From NCBI GenBank assembly GCA_050250665.1, contig JBFWOF010000048.1:1-51384 (forward strand): a DNA stretch of 51,384 bases. Direction: 5' to 3'. Positions 51,114-51,384 of the stretch are shown piece by piece; within the stretch, counting starts at the first letter, position 1; every line of letters starts with the position of its first letter. Made by a program: the position numbers and the translations under genes. Source of the DNA: JADKFD01 sp050250665. GTDB taxonomy: Bacteria > Pseudomonadota > Gammaproteobacteria > Xanthomonadales > SZUA-5. The notes beneath the pieces are model-generated. The model ran no database searches, was not told where the DNA came from, and worked only from the letters and a program-made list of their open reading frames with translations.

Positions 51114-51276
51114 GGTTGTCGGTTGTCGGTTGTCGGTTGTCGGTTGTCGGTTGTCGGTGGTCGGTGGTCGGTGGTCGGTGTGGTCGGTTGTCGGTGGTCG
51201 GTGGTCGGTGGTGAAAGGTGAAAGGTGAAAGGTGAAAGGTGAAAGGTGAAAGGTGAAAGGTGAAAGGTGAAAGGAG
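51114..51276. repeat. Long heptamer array in the queA leader
   Basis: Six exact GGTTGTC units (51114-51155), three GGTGGTC (51156-51176), an irregular GGTGTGGTC, one GGTTGTC and further GGTGGT units, then eight AAAGGTG units and one AAAGGAG (51214-51276). It begins 3 bp upstream of the queA GTG, so it occupies the whole leader. Read as queA sense, the strand is (CACCTTT)n then (GACAACC)n. Confidence 0.9.
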
Positions 51277-51337
51277 AATCAGGGAAGGTTGCACGGCCAG
51301 CCAGGCTTGATCAAGGAAGATACTTCGTCTCGCCCGG

Positions 51338-51373
51338 CGTCATTGCGAGGAGCGCAGCGACGAAGCAATCCAG
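51338..51373. repeat. CGTCATTGCGAGG-type dispersed repeat
   Basis: CGTCATTGCGAGGAGCGCAG continues to GACGAAGCAATCCAG, a palindromic element widely seen in bacterial intergenic regions, with inverted AGGAGCGCAGCGACG symmetry. A fragment (GCGTCATTGCGAGAC) occurs near 45490. The remaining 51277-51337 holds nothing recognisable. Confidence 0.6.
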
Positions 51374-51384
51374 TGCTTCTGAAG

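Noticed and set aside
51114..51276. CRISPR or origin-type iterons at the right edge
   Set aside because: The units are 7 bp with no spacers, and no replication gene is present; they are simple tandem repeats.

Overview
The window is about 51 kb of GC-rich DNA with dense, mostly short operons, many secreted proteins and many intergenic REP-like palindromes. Gene content (PilU, PqiABC, quinol NO reductase, an entericidin-type lipoprotein, a DUF6116-type protein, adjacent tRNA-Ala(GGC) and tRNA-Glu(TTC)) and repeat style point to a gammaproteobacterium of the Lysobacterales (Xanthomonadales), probably an environmental Rhodanobacteraceae/Lysobacteraceae relative. This is inferred from protein families, since there is no rRNA here. 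No phage, insertion sequence, integrase or CRISPR array was found.

Layout. 1-2.9 kb: the N-terminal part of a GspE/PilB-type ATPase, running off the left edge, divergent from pilU, then a PhzF-family enzyme. 3.0-3.2 kb: two tRNA genes with a promoter and a terminator. 3.7-10.5 kb: a secreted beta-helix-like protein, an M50-like membrane peptidase, an entericidin, a lipoprotein alkylsulfatase, a redox pair (F420-reductase-like plus DJ-1/PfpI) divergent from a LysR regulator, and a cysteine-cluster protein. 10.5-13.7 kb: SirB2-like protein and the quinol-dependent NO reductase, with a possible FNR/DNR box. 13.7-17.5 kb: a phosphopantetheinyl transferase, an acyl carrier protein and a large secreted FG-GAP protein. 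17.8-20.6 kb: a NarL-type response regulator and a convergent histidine kinase. 20.8-28.5 kb: a secreted hydrolase behind a GGTG-N16-CACC palindrome, Sua5, an acetolactate-synthase-like enzyme and an aldehyde dehydrogenase separated by a vapBC module, and a SleB-like hydrolase. 28.6-38 kb: a PstS/OmpA fusion, a membrane protein, a 1049-residue sortilin-like protein coupled to a DUF6116-like gene, an oxidoreductase-like small protein, a coupled pair of secreted proteins and a lipoprotein GH13 enzyme. 38.5-42.2 kb: pqiABC. 42.4-47.2 kb: an AGXT2-type aminotransferase, a DUF1801 protein, a secreted protein and an MscS channel. 47.3-51.1 kb: an MDR dehydrogenase and queA-tgt, whose leader consists of tandem heptamers.

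Functional themes. Envelope biology dominates: type IV pilus ATPases, PqiABC lipid transport, MscS, and several signal-peptide or lipobox proteins. The qNOR indicates nitric oxide reduction or detoxification. queA-tgt makes queuosine in tRNA. Sua5 supplies the threonylcarbamoyl group of t6A in tRNA.

Most notable non-gene signals: a 127-bp composite repeat duplicated with the same period at two loci 2.8 kb apart; REPIN-like inverted REP pairs; 7-bp tandem arrays at three loci; a perfect 17-bp inverted repeat upstream of the acetolactate-synthase-like gene; a YtrA-like operator; a decayed partial copy of the DUF6116-like gene; and a short IFxxGFE motif at or near the C-termini of two unrelated secreted proteins, which may be a lineage-specific export or surface tag.
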